Positions 1-5,849 of a stretch of 6,755 nt of DNA are shown here, piece by piece; position 1 is the first letter of the stretch; each line of letters begins with the position of its first letter. Origin of the DNA: JAVBLG01 sp031553655. Lineage in GTDB: Bacteria; Desulfobacterota; Desulfovibrionia; Desulfovibrionales; Desulfovibrionaceae. A program made the translations under genes and the position numbers. The notes beneath the pieces are model-generated. The model did not search any database. It saw only the letters and a list, made by a program, of their open reading frames with translations, and was not told the DNA's origin. Location: positions 1 through 6,755 of the forward strand of contig JAVBLG010000123.1 in NCBI GenBank assembly GCA_031553655.1. The letters run 5' to 3'.

Positions 1-95
1 AGAGGGATTTCCCGTGCCCGGCGGTCTGCCCCCCATGAGCCATCGCCGGGGGGCCTGTAAAAACGGCGAGGAGGGCCCGGGTTCGCCTTAAATTT
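1..95. other. Left edge without a recognisable gene
   Basis: No gene can be called here. Two forward frames stay open from the window edge for a short distance. One stops at TAA 58-60 after 19 codons and another at TAA 89-91 after 29 codons, so the extreme 3' end of an upstream gene is possible, but neither peptide resembles a known family. The stretch is G/C-rich and has small inverted repeats: CCCGGCG at 17-23 against CGCCGGG at 44-50, and GGCGA at 65-69 against TCGCC at 83-87. None is followed by a T-run, so I do not call a terminator. Confidence 0.4.
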
Positions 96-165
96 GGGGG
101 GGATGGGGGGTAACCCATTTTTGAAAAATGGGTGTCCCCCCCGTCCCCCGTACCCCCATCCCCCC
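96..165. repeat. Nested inverted repeat made of G- and C-runs, G-quadruplex-prone on the minus strand
   Basis: Seen directly: an outer pair of arms, G6-AT-G5 at 97-109 and C5-AT-C6 at 153-165, is a perfect 13-base inverted repeat. Inside it is a second perfect inverted repeat with 10-base arms (113-122 and 124-133, ACCCATTTTT and its complement) around a single G. Between the inner hairpin and the right outer arm are further C-runs at 136-142 and 145-149. The right half therefore has four C-runs of at least five bases spaced by two or three bases, a strong G-quadruplex pattern on the minus strand. No T-run follows on either strand, so it is not a standard intrinsic terminator, although it could still stop or pause polymerase coming from upstream. 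It may be a dispersed intergenic element, which is inference. Confidence 0.75.
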
Positions 166-253
166 TTTACCCAAAACTTTTATTTTATGCTCAACATTTT
201 AAATATTTATACCGATATCAACAATAACCGCATATCATGTCGGAAACTAAAAC
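166..253 (+). promoter_or_regulatory. AT-rich leader and probable promoter of the GNAT-antiporter unit
   Basis: Base composition switches sharply from G/C-runs to AT-rich sequence, as expected of a promoter region ahead of the first gene of a unit. TATTTA (204-209) and the overlapping TTTATA (206-211) could serve as a -10 element, but no convincing -35 element lies 16-18 bases upstream. The ribosome-binding signal for the next gene is weak; only CGGA at 241-244 is at a usable distance. TCATGT (235-240) pairs with ACATGA (252-257), which could place the start codon in a small stem. Confidence 0.35.
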
Positions 254-1186
254 ATGAGCGGCGTACGTAATCCGCGGCATATAAGCGCGGCGGCCGTTGT
301 GCCGGAACAGATAACCGCCTATGTGGAACCCCTGTCTGGAGGGGCGAAAGCTCGCATTTTCGGCTGCTGTGTGGCCTATGAGAGCGAAGGCTATCTGACT
401 CTGGCCGCGTATCCGCCACACGATCCCAAAGATAAAAAAGCCGTGGCCGAAGCCGTAGCTTTAGCCCTTTGCGCGGCCGCCGAAAATCGCGCGCAACTTG
501 TGGTTTTAAGCGCCGTGAGCCCGGCTGACCTTTCAAGTCCTGACGGCGCAGCCGCCCATCCGCCCGGAGGAAATTCCCGCGCCGGGCACCCTGCCCTACC
601 CCTTCACAAAACGGAAATCACAGGCACGGATCAATGGTGGGCCATTGATCTGCCCCCCCCGCCCCCGGCCCAAAAGTTGCGTAACATGTTGCGCCGCGCC
701 GCGCGCGACATTTACATTGAAGCGGCTCCGGGCATGGAACATTTCAGCGCGGAGCATGTGGAACTAATCCGCAACTATGTGCGTTCCCGTCCTCTGGCCG
801 CCGGAACAGCTTATATTTTTGAGCATATACCGAAATATCTGGCGGCATGCGAAAAATCTATGCTGTTTTCCGCCAGGCTGAAAAACGACAAATCGCTGGC
901 GGGTATGGCCGTGGGCGATTTTTCATCCCTTTCAACAGCCTTTTACCTCTTCGCTTTCCGCGCCGAAAACGCGCCCCCCGGAACAGCCGACGCCCTGCTC
1001 GCCGCCTTGGCCAAAGAAGGAACAAGGCAGGGGCACCTGCGCCTGAACCTGGGCCTTGGCGTAAACCCTGGCATTGCTTTTTTTAAACAAAAATGGGGTG
1101 CTTATAAGTTTTTGCCTTATATTGAAACCACATACACTCTAACCAGTACGGGAGGCCTGTTTGCCTTCCTACGCAACCTATGGTAA
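254..1186 (+). CDS. GNAT/FemAB-like acyltransferase-fold protein, function unknown
   Basis: A 310-residue soluble protein. The C-terminal half looks like an acyl-CoA N-acyltransferase (GNAT) fold of the FemAB or DUF2156 kind. A basic segment KLRNMLRRAAR (141-151) resembles the substrate-side helix of FemAB-like proteins. A later stretch around LNLGLGVNPGIAFFKQKWGA (265-283) matches the closing strand-helix of that fold, where an aromatic-Lys-x-Lys-aromatic-Gly pattern is typical. The N-terminal half (about 15-90) has alternating strand and helix character and may be the first lobe of a two-lobe arrangement. A Pro/Gly/Ala-rich, probably disordered linker (92-120) joins the halves, and a run of five prolines lies at 134-138. 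No signal peptide or membrane segment is evident. Known relatives transfer amino acids or acyl groups to peptidoglycan precursors or lipids, but nothing here identifies the substrate. The gene ends 9 bases before the first antiporter, so co-transcription is likely. The ATG at 254 has only a weak Shine-Dalgarno sequence. Confidence 0.7.
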   Translation: MSGVRNPRHISAAAVVPEQITAYVEPLSGGAKARIFGCCVAYESEGYLTLAAYPPHDPKDKKAVAEAVALALCAAAENRAQLVVLSAVSPADLSSPDGAAAHPPGGNSRAGHPALPLHKTEITGTDQWWAIDLPPPPPAQKLRNMLRRAARDIYIEAAPGMEHFSAEHVELIRNYVRSRPLAAGTAYIFEHIPKYLAACEKSMLFSARLKNDKSLAGMAVGDFSSLSTAFYLFAFRAENAPPGTADALLAALAKEGTRQGHLRLNLGLGVNPGIAFFKQKWGAYKFLPYIETTYTLTSTGGLFAFLRNLW

Positions 1187-1195
1187 TAATTAGCA

Positions 1196-2938
1196 ATGCA
1201 CGAATATAACCTTCTGGAAATATTAGCCATGGGTTTTGCCCTGGCCCTTGGCTTCGGATACGTGGCTCATCGCCTCAAGCTCTCACCCATAGTGGGCTAT
1301 CTGCTGGCCGGTTTTCTCATCGGCCCCCATTCACCGGGGTTTGTGGCCGATCTCGGTCTGGCCGGACAGCTCTCCGAAGCCGGGGTTATTCTGCTCATGT
1401 TCGGCGTAGGTCTGCATTTCAACATGCAGGATCTGCTGGCAGTCAAAAAAGTGTCATTGCCGGGCGCGATTGTGCAAAGCGCCGTGGCCACCGCGCTGGG
1501 CACGGGCGTGGCCATATTTCTGGGCTACTCCCTTTCTGTAGGCCTGCTGCTGGGCATGGGCCTGTCTGTGGCCAGCACCGTTGTTCTTTTACGAGTTTTG
1601 AGTGACAACAATATGCTCGACACCGTGCACGGCCATGTGGCCGTGGGCTGGCTGGTGGTGGAAGATTTGTTCACAGTGCTCATTCTGGTCCTTCTGCCCA
1701 GTCTGGCGGTGCTTACGGGCAACGGTAACGGAGCCGAAAGTTCCGGGCTGCTGCCCTTGGCCAAAGCCTTTGGCGGCGCGGCCCTGCGCCTGGTGGCTCT
1801 GTGGATTGTGGTGCTGGTGGTAGGCGGACGCGTGATGCCCTGGCTGCTCACCAGAGTGGCCCGCACCCGCTCCCAGGAACTTTTCACGCTTACTGTGCTG
1901 GCGGCGGCCTTTGCCACGGCTGTGGGCGCGGCCGTATTCTTCCAGGCCTCCATGGCCCTGGGGGCCTTGTTGGGCGGCATGGTGGTGGGCAAAACCAAGG
2001 TCAGCCATCAGGCCGGGGCCGACATTCTGCCTTTGCGCGACGCTTTTGCCGTGCTTTTCTTTCTGTCCGTGGGCATGCTTTTTGACCCGTCTTTCTTCAA
2101 AGCCCAGCCCCTGCTGATCGCCTTGTGCCTCTTTATTGTGCTCGTCGCCAAGCCGCTCACGGCCTTCATTGTGGTGTGCGTGCTTGGCTATTCCGCCAAT
2201 ACCGCGCTCATTGTGGCCGTAAGTCTGGCCCAGGTGGGCGAGTTTTCCTTCATTCTGGCCCAGCAGGCCCAACAGCTCGGGATGGTTCCAGACATGGTGT
2301 ACAATGTGCTGGTGGTCTGCGCCCTGGTGTCAATTACCCTCAATCCCGGATTTTTCCGCTCCATACCCAAAATGGAAGCGGCGTTGCGCCGCCATACCGG
2401 GTTGTGGAAATTCGTAAATGCCCGCGCCGACCACCGCGCCAAAAGAAGCGCCCCTATTCCACCCCCGGACCATGACGCCGCCGGAACCGGCGAGACCCGC
2501 GCCATTGTGGTCGGTTACGGCCCCACAGGCAAAAGTGTGGTCAAAGCCCTGCGGGATCAGAGTATCGCCACGGTCATAATAGACCTTAACGTGGATACTG
2601 TTAACAAGCTCAATGAAGAAAACATCCCGGCCGTATTTGGCGACTCGTCGCGGCGCGACGTGTTGCACGCCGCAGGCATAGATTCCGCCGATTATCTGAT
2701 TATCACCCTGCCCATGCTTGAGCACACGGCGGCAACCGCAGCCATGGCCAGATCCATCAATTCCGGGGTTCGCGTGCTGGCCCGCGCCCGTTTCCTTGAC
2801 GACGGCAAATTTTTAGGCAAAACAGGAGTAGCCGGCATAGCTTTTGAAGAAGACGAAATAGCCAGGGCTCTGGCCGAACTGGTGCTGGAAGACGTGCGTC
2901 TTTGCGCGGAAGGCAACTGCCCGATTCTAAAATTGTAA
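1196..2938 (+). CDS. ybaL: YbaL-like CPA2 cation:proton antiporter with TrkA-N domain
   Basis: Inner-membrane antiporter, probably exchanging K+ (or Na+) for H+. The 580 residues are close to the length of E. coli YbaL (about 558). Residues 5-390 form a hydrophobic Na+/H+-exchanger domain of roughly 12-13 membrane segments. Family signatures include PIVGYLLAGFLIGP (31-44), GVILLMFGVGLHF (63-75), an acidic VVED motif (154-157) where Kef proteins have FQD, and SLAQVGEFSFILA (343-355). A polar linker (about 395-432) leads to a TrkA-N (RCK) domain at 434-570. This has the Rossmann loop GYGPTG (440-445) and an acidic Asp463 ending the second strand, which suggests NAD(H) binding. The EEDEIARALAELVLED end (551-566) is YbaL-like. 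There is no TrkA-C domain. The ATG at 1196 is preferred over ATG 1229 because it keeps the conserved MHE start and the full first helix, although its Shine-Dalgarno is poor. Ion specificity cannot be read from the sequence. Confidence 0.92.
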   Translation: MHEYNLLEILAMGFALALGFGYVAHRLKLSPIVGYLLAGFLIGPHSPGFVADLGLAGQLSEAGVILLMFGVGLHFNMQDLLAVKKVSLPGAIVQSAVATALGTGVAIFLGYSLSVGLLLGMGLSVASTVVLLRVLSDNNMLDTVHGHVAVGWLVVEDLFTVLILVLLPSLAVLTGNGNGAESSGLLPLAKAFGGAALRLVALWIVVLVVGGRVMPWLLTRVARTRSQELFTLTVLAAAFATAVGAAVFFQASMALGALLGGMVVGKTKVSHQAGADILPLRDAFAVLFFLSVGMLFDPSFFKAQPLLIALCLFIVLVAKPLTAFIVVCVLGYSANTALIVAVSLAQVGEFSFILAQQAQQLGMVPDMVYNVLVVCALVSITLNPGFFRSIPKMEAALRRHTGLWKFVNARADHRAKRSAPIPPPDHDAAGTGETRAIVVGYGPTGKSVVKALRDQSIATVIIDLNVDTVNKLNEENIPAVFGDSSRRDVLHAAGIDSADYLIITLPMLEHTAATAAMARSINSGVRVLARARFLDDGKFLGKTGVAGIAFEEDEIARALAELVLEDVRLCAEGNCPILKL

Positions 2939-2943
2939 ACAAC

Positions 2944-2959
2944 ACCCCGGGGTAACCCC
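2944..2959 (+). promoter_or_regulatory. GGGG ribosome-binding site between two competing CCCC runs
   Basis: In the 23-base gap between the antiporter genes, GGGGT (2949-2953) is the only plausible ribosome-binding site, ending 8 bases before the ATG at 2962. The same G-run can pair with CCCC just upstream (2945-2948, within the perfect palindrome ACCCCGGGGT at 2944-2953) or with CCCC downstream (2956-2959, across a TAA spacer). The loops are very tight, so the stability of either hairpin in RNA is uncertain. The placement could make initiation depend on ribosomes arriving from the upstream gene, which is inference. Confidence 0.4.
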
Positions 2960-2961
2960 TG

Positions 2962-4992
2962 ATGCATTCCCCCTTATTAACATCTCTGGTAATTCTTTTT
3001 CTGTTGTCCATCCTGGTTACCACCTTTTGCGCCAAGCTGCGCCTGCCGGCCATTGTGGGCTTTCTGCTCACCGGAGTTTTGTGCGGGCCGTCGTGCATAG
3101 GAGTGGTGCAGGATGCCCATGCGGTTGACACGCTCTCGGAAATAGGCGTGGCCTTTTTGCTCTTCGGCATCGGCCTCGAACTTTCAGGCGACGCTTTGAA
3201 CAGGCTGAAAAAGCCTGTTTTTATTGGCGGAACCCTGCAATTAACTCTTACTATAGCGGCTGTGGCCGGATTTTTTCTGTTCATGGGGCGCCACTTGTCC
3301 ACAGCCCTGATCGGCGGCTGTCTGATCACCCTGTCTTCCTCGGCCATAGTTTTGCGGTTACTTCAGGAAAAAGGCTCCACAGAAACGCCCATGGGCCGCC
3401 TTTCTCTGGCCATTCTGGTCTTTCAGGACATAATGGCCGTGCCCATTCTGCTGCTCATTCCACTCATGGCAGGACAAGCCTCACTTGATTACCGCTCCAT
3501 GATGGGCGCTTTAGGCAAAATAGTGCTGGTGGGCGGAGGGGTGTATCTTTTCGCCCGCTACGGGCTTGACCGGCTCATGCAGGCCGTCGTGCGCACCCGC
3601 ATTTCCGAACTGGTGCAACTGACCACCATAGGTTTGTGTATGGGCATGGCCCTTTTAAGTGACTGGCTGGGCCTGTCCCTTTCCCTGGGGGCCTTTATTG
3701 CCGGGCTGTTGCTGGCCCGCTCGGAATACAGCATGAGCGTGCTCTCGGGCATCATGCCCTATCGCGACGTTTTCATGAGCATTTTCTTCATTTCCGTGGG
3801 CATGCTGGTAGACGTGTCCCATGTGGCGGAGCACTTTGTGCCCATTATCGGCCTGACCGCACTTTTCATCGCCATGAAGGCCGTGCTAACCATGCCCGCG
3901 GTGCTGGTTCAGAATTATCCTTTGCGTACGGCCATAACCGTGTCGTTATCCCTGGCGCAGATCGGGGAGTTTTCCTTTGTGTTGGCCGACGCCGCGCTCA
4001 AGGCGAATGTGTTCACCAATATGTCCTATTATCAGGACTTTTTGAGCATGAGCATTCTCACCATGCTGGCTACGCCCTTTCTCATGAATTTGTCCCCCAA
4101 ACTGGCGGACGCTGTGGATCGCTGGCGGGGCAAGGATATTGTTGAAGCCAGGGAGGATGATTCCTCCCACGCCAATCAATTACGCAATCACCTGATCATC
4201 ATCGGCTTCGGCATAAGCGGCAAATACCTGGCCGGAGCGGCCAAGCAGACCGGCCTGCCCTATGAAATTCTGGAAATGAACCCCGACACGGTAGCCCGCT
4301 ATCGCGATCAGGAACCCATTTACCATGGCGACGCCAAACAGCCTGCCGTGCTGGATCACCTTGGAGTAAAAACCGCCACGGTGCTTACCATCGTTATATC
4401 TGACCCGGCTGCGGTCCGGGCCATAACGGCCGAAGCGCGCAAGATGAACCCCTCACTGCATATTGTGGCGCGCACGCGCTATCTGGGCGAAGTGGAAGCC
4501 CTGCAGAAACTGGGGGCCGATAATGTGGTGGCCGAGGAATTTGAGTCGGCCATTGAAGTATTTTCGCGTGTTCTGGGGCACTTTCTGGTACCCAGGGCTG
4601 AAATTGACGCCATGTCCGCGCAGATTCGCAAAGAAAACTATGAAATGTCGCGGACCGCGTCGGATCGCGCCGCACCCTTGGGCGCGCTGGTGGAGCAACT
4701 ACCGGATGTGGGCGTGAACGCCTTCAAAATTGAGCCAGGCTCGGAGCTTATAGGGCAAAATCTTGTGGATGCGGCGTTGCGCAAGCGTTTCAATGTGAAT
4801 ATAGTGGCTTTAAAGCGCGCCAAGGAAATGATGGCCCCGCCGGATGCCCGCATTGTATTTGAAGCCAATGACGTGGTATATGCCTTTGGCTCCACCGAAG
4901 ACCTGCGCCGGCTCGGGGAGATCTTTCTGGAAAGGCAAGAGCATGAAAACCCCGAGGATCGTCATATAAGCGAAGCTTATGCCAGGCGCTAA
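2962..4992 (+). CDS. KefB-like CPA2 cation:proton antiporter with TrkA-N and TrkA-C domains
   Basis: A second inner-membrane antiporter of 676 residues. Residues 4-385 form the Na+/H+-exchanger domain, with LPAIVGFLLTGVLCGP (28-43), GVAFLLFGIGLEL (62-74), the Kef-type FQD motif (154-156) and SLAQIGEFSFVLA (330-342). A TrkA-N domain follows at about 409-540, with Rossmann loop GFGISG (415-420) and an acidic Glu438 after the second strand, consistent with NAD(H) binding. A TrkA-C domain spans about 585-657 and includes the typical IEPGSELIGQNL start (590-601) and NDVVYAFGS (636-644). TrkA-C domains often bind a small ligand that gates the transporter. A charged tail (658-676) closes the protein. 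It is a paralogue of the preceding antiporter but differs in the FQD motif and in having a TrkA-C domain. I leave the symbol blank because true KefB and KefC have a different regulatory design with KefG/KefF partners, and no such partner gene is present here. Confidence 0.92.
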   Translation: MHSPLLTSLVILFLLSILVTTFCAKLRLPAIVGFLLTGVLCGPSCIGVVQDAHAVDTLSEIGVAFLLFGIGLELSGDALNRLKKPVFIGGTLQLTLTIAAVAGFFLFMGRHLSTALIGGCLITLSSSAIVLRLLQEKGSTETPMGRLSLAILVFQDIMAVPILLLIPLMAGQASLDYRSMMGALGKIVLVGGGVYLFARYGLDRLMQAVVRTRISELVQLTTIGLCMGMALLSDWLGLSLSLGAFIAGLLLARSEYSMSVLSGIMPYRDVFMSIFFISVGMLVDVSHVAEHFVPIIGLTALFIAMKAVLTMPAVLVQNYPLRTAITVSLSLAQIGEFSFVLADAALKANVFTNMSYYQDFLSMSILTMLATPFLMNLSPKLADAVDRWRGKDIVEAREDDSSHANQLRNHLIIIGFGISGKYLAGAAKQTGLPYEILEMNPDTVARYRDQEPIYHGDAKQPAVLDHLGVKTATVLTIVISDPAAVRAITAEARKMNPSLHIVARTRYLGEVEALQKLGADNVVAEEFESAIEVFSRVLGHFLVPRAEIDAMSAQIRKENYEMSRTASDRAAPLGALVEQLPDVGVNAFKIEPGSELIGQNLVDAALRKRFNVNIVALKRAKEMMAPPDARIVFEANDVVYAFGSTEDLRRLGEIFLERQEHENPEDRHISEAYARR

Positions 4993-5023
4993 AGCGTTTT
5001 GCGAATGAAATGAGCGAAATGCT
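4993..5023 (+). repeat. Imperfect stem-loop after the antiporter genes
   Basis: AGCGTTTTGC (4993-5002) pairs with GCGAAATGCT (5014-5023) in a 10-base-pair stem containing two G-U pairs, around an 11-base loop. It begins immediately after the stop codon. No T-run follows; the sequence downstream is A-rich instead, so it is not a textbook intrinsic terminator in this direction. It may protect the 3' end of the antiporter mRNA or be a short palindromic intergenic repeat. Which of these applies cannot be decided from one copy. Confidence 0.45.
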
Positions 5024-5068
5024 CTGACGTCCCGTACAAAAAAATCAAAAAAGTAACTCCAGACAATA

Positions 5069-5098
5069 GATAATTCAAAAAAAATGCTTATATAAGGA
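5069..5098 (+). promoter_or_regulatory. Candidate -10 element and ribosome-binding site of psd
   Basis: GATAAT (5069-5074) matches the sigma-70 -10 consensus at five of six positions and would place the transcript start near 5081. No clear -35 element is seen 16-18 bases upstream. AAGGA (5094-5098) is a good Shine-Dalgarno sequence, 10 bases before the ATG at 5109. The TATATAAG string at 5089-5096 looks like a better -10 box, but transcription from it would start downstream of the Shine-Dalgarno sequence, so it is unlikely to drive this gene. The 116-base gap suggests that psd can be transcribed separately from the antiporters. Confidence 0.35.
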
Positions 5099-5108
5099 AA
5101 AACACACT

Positions 5109-5750
5109 ATGAAAGAACCGCGAGTGGGCATTGCCGCCGAAGGCTGGCCCATAATTCTGCTGTGCGGCCTGTCCGCCGAAGTTTTTGCTTTTGCCGGATG
5201 CTTGCCGGCTGCAGCCCTATTTTTACTGCTTACTTGGTTTTCATGCTGGTTTTTCCGTGATCCGGAGCGGGTGGTTCCGGTCACTCCAGGCCTGGCGGTA
5301 AGCCCCGCCGACGGCAAGGTTACCCGCATTGAAAAGCGCCGCGATCCCTTGAGTGATGAAGAATGCCAATGCATCAGCGTTTTCATGAATGTTTTCAGCG
5401 TGCATGTTAACCGCTCGCCCATAAACGGCACGGTGGAAGACATAAAATATTACCCCGGCAAGTTCCTCAATGCCGCTTATGACAAGGCCAGCGAAGAAAA
5501 TGAACGCTGCGCCTACCGCGTGCGCGACGAAGAAGGCCGCGCCTTCACCATGGTGCAGATTGCCGGACTGATTGCCAGGCGCATAGTATGCCGGACCGAC
5601 ATTGGCGATGTACTTGCGCGCGGACAGCGTTTTGGCTTGATACGCTTTGGTTCGCGGGTTGATCTTTATCTGCCGCAGGATTATGCTCCCGCAGTGCGTA
5701 TCGGAGATCAGGTCTTTGCCGGGCAGAGCGTAATAGCAAATAAAGTTTAG
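5109..5750 (+). CDS. psd: Phosphatidylserine decarboxylase proenzyme, short form
   Basis: Decarboxylates phosphatidylserine to phosphatidylethanolamine at the cytoplasmic face of the inner membrane. The 213-residue length fits the short Psd type rather than the roughly 320-residue E. coli form. A hydrophobic N-terminus (12-46) would anchor the protein. Family motifs follow in order: FFRDPER (48-54), SPADGKV (65-71) with the likely catalytic Asp68, and FMNVFSVHVNRSP (92-104) with the likely catalytic His99. The self-cleavage motif RFGSRVD (179-185) comes last. By family knowledge, cleavage between Gly181 and Ser182 gives a beta chain of 181 residues and an alpha chain of 32 residues whose Ser182 becomes the pyruvoyl cofactor. 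All key residues are present, so the enzyme should be active. The start is supported by the AAGGA ribosome-binding site. It lies 96 bases ahead of pssA, which makes its substrate, and this pairing strongly supports the assignment. Confidence 0.95.
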   Translation: MKEPRVGIAAEGWPIILLCGLSAEVFAFAGCLPAAALFLLLTWFSCWFFRDPERVVPVTPGLAVSPADGKVTRIEKRRDPLSDEECQCISVFMNVFSVHVNRSPINGTVEDIKYYPGKFLNAAYDKASEENERCAYRVRDEEGRAFTMVQIAGLIARRIVCRTDIGDVLARGQRFGLIRFGSRVDLYLPQDYAPAVRIGDQVFAGQSVIANKV

Positions 5751-5846
5751 AAGGCCTTTTTTCTTGCCGGATAACGAAAAATCATCTCCCGACGACGCTG
5801 TCCGGCCGTACAAACAGACAAATATGCCATAAAAACGGAGTATATC
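5751..5846 (+). other. psd-pssA gap, no terminator called
   Basis: The gap begins with AAGGCCTT (5751-5758), a perfect palindrome running into a T-rich stretch (5757-5762). It has no loop, so a functional intrinsic terminator is doubtful. GCCGGA (5766-5771) can pair with TCCGGC (5801-5806) across 29 bases. A minimal reading frame, ATG CCA TAA (5824-5832), ends just before the pssA ribosome-binding site and is out of frame with pssA. No promoter is convincing, so pssA is probably read through from psd. Confidence 0.35.
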
Positions 5847-5849
5847 TTG
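5837..5849 (+). promoter_or_regulatory. Ribosome-binding site that fixes the TTG start of pssA
   Basis: GGAG (5837-5840) lies 6 bases before TTG (5847-5849), an ideal distance. The first in-frame ATG is codon 18 (5898). It would remove the conserved RGVYLIPN segment that precedes the first membrane helix of this family, so TTG is the better start. Confidence 0.75.

Noticed and set aside
113..133. Intrinsic terminator for an upstream gene
   Set aside because: The 10-base hairpin is perfect but is flanked by C-runs or G-runs rather than a T-run on either strand, so it is recorded only as part of the nested repeat.
96..165. CRISPR array or direct-repeat array
   Set aside because: The repeated runs are simple G/C homopolymers in inverted arrangement, with no regular spacers of 25-40 bases and no cas genes.
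1589..2272. Minus-strand open frame of 227 codons within the first antiporter gene
   Set aside because: Its translation is rich in His, Gln and Gly with no recognisable domain, as expected from the complement of a high-GC membrane-protein gene. The plus-strand frame has clear family motifs.
5751..5765. Intrinsic terminator after psd
   Set aside because: AAGGCCTT followed by T-residues lacks a loop, and pssA downstream has no convincing promoter of its own, so read-through is more likely.
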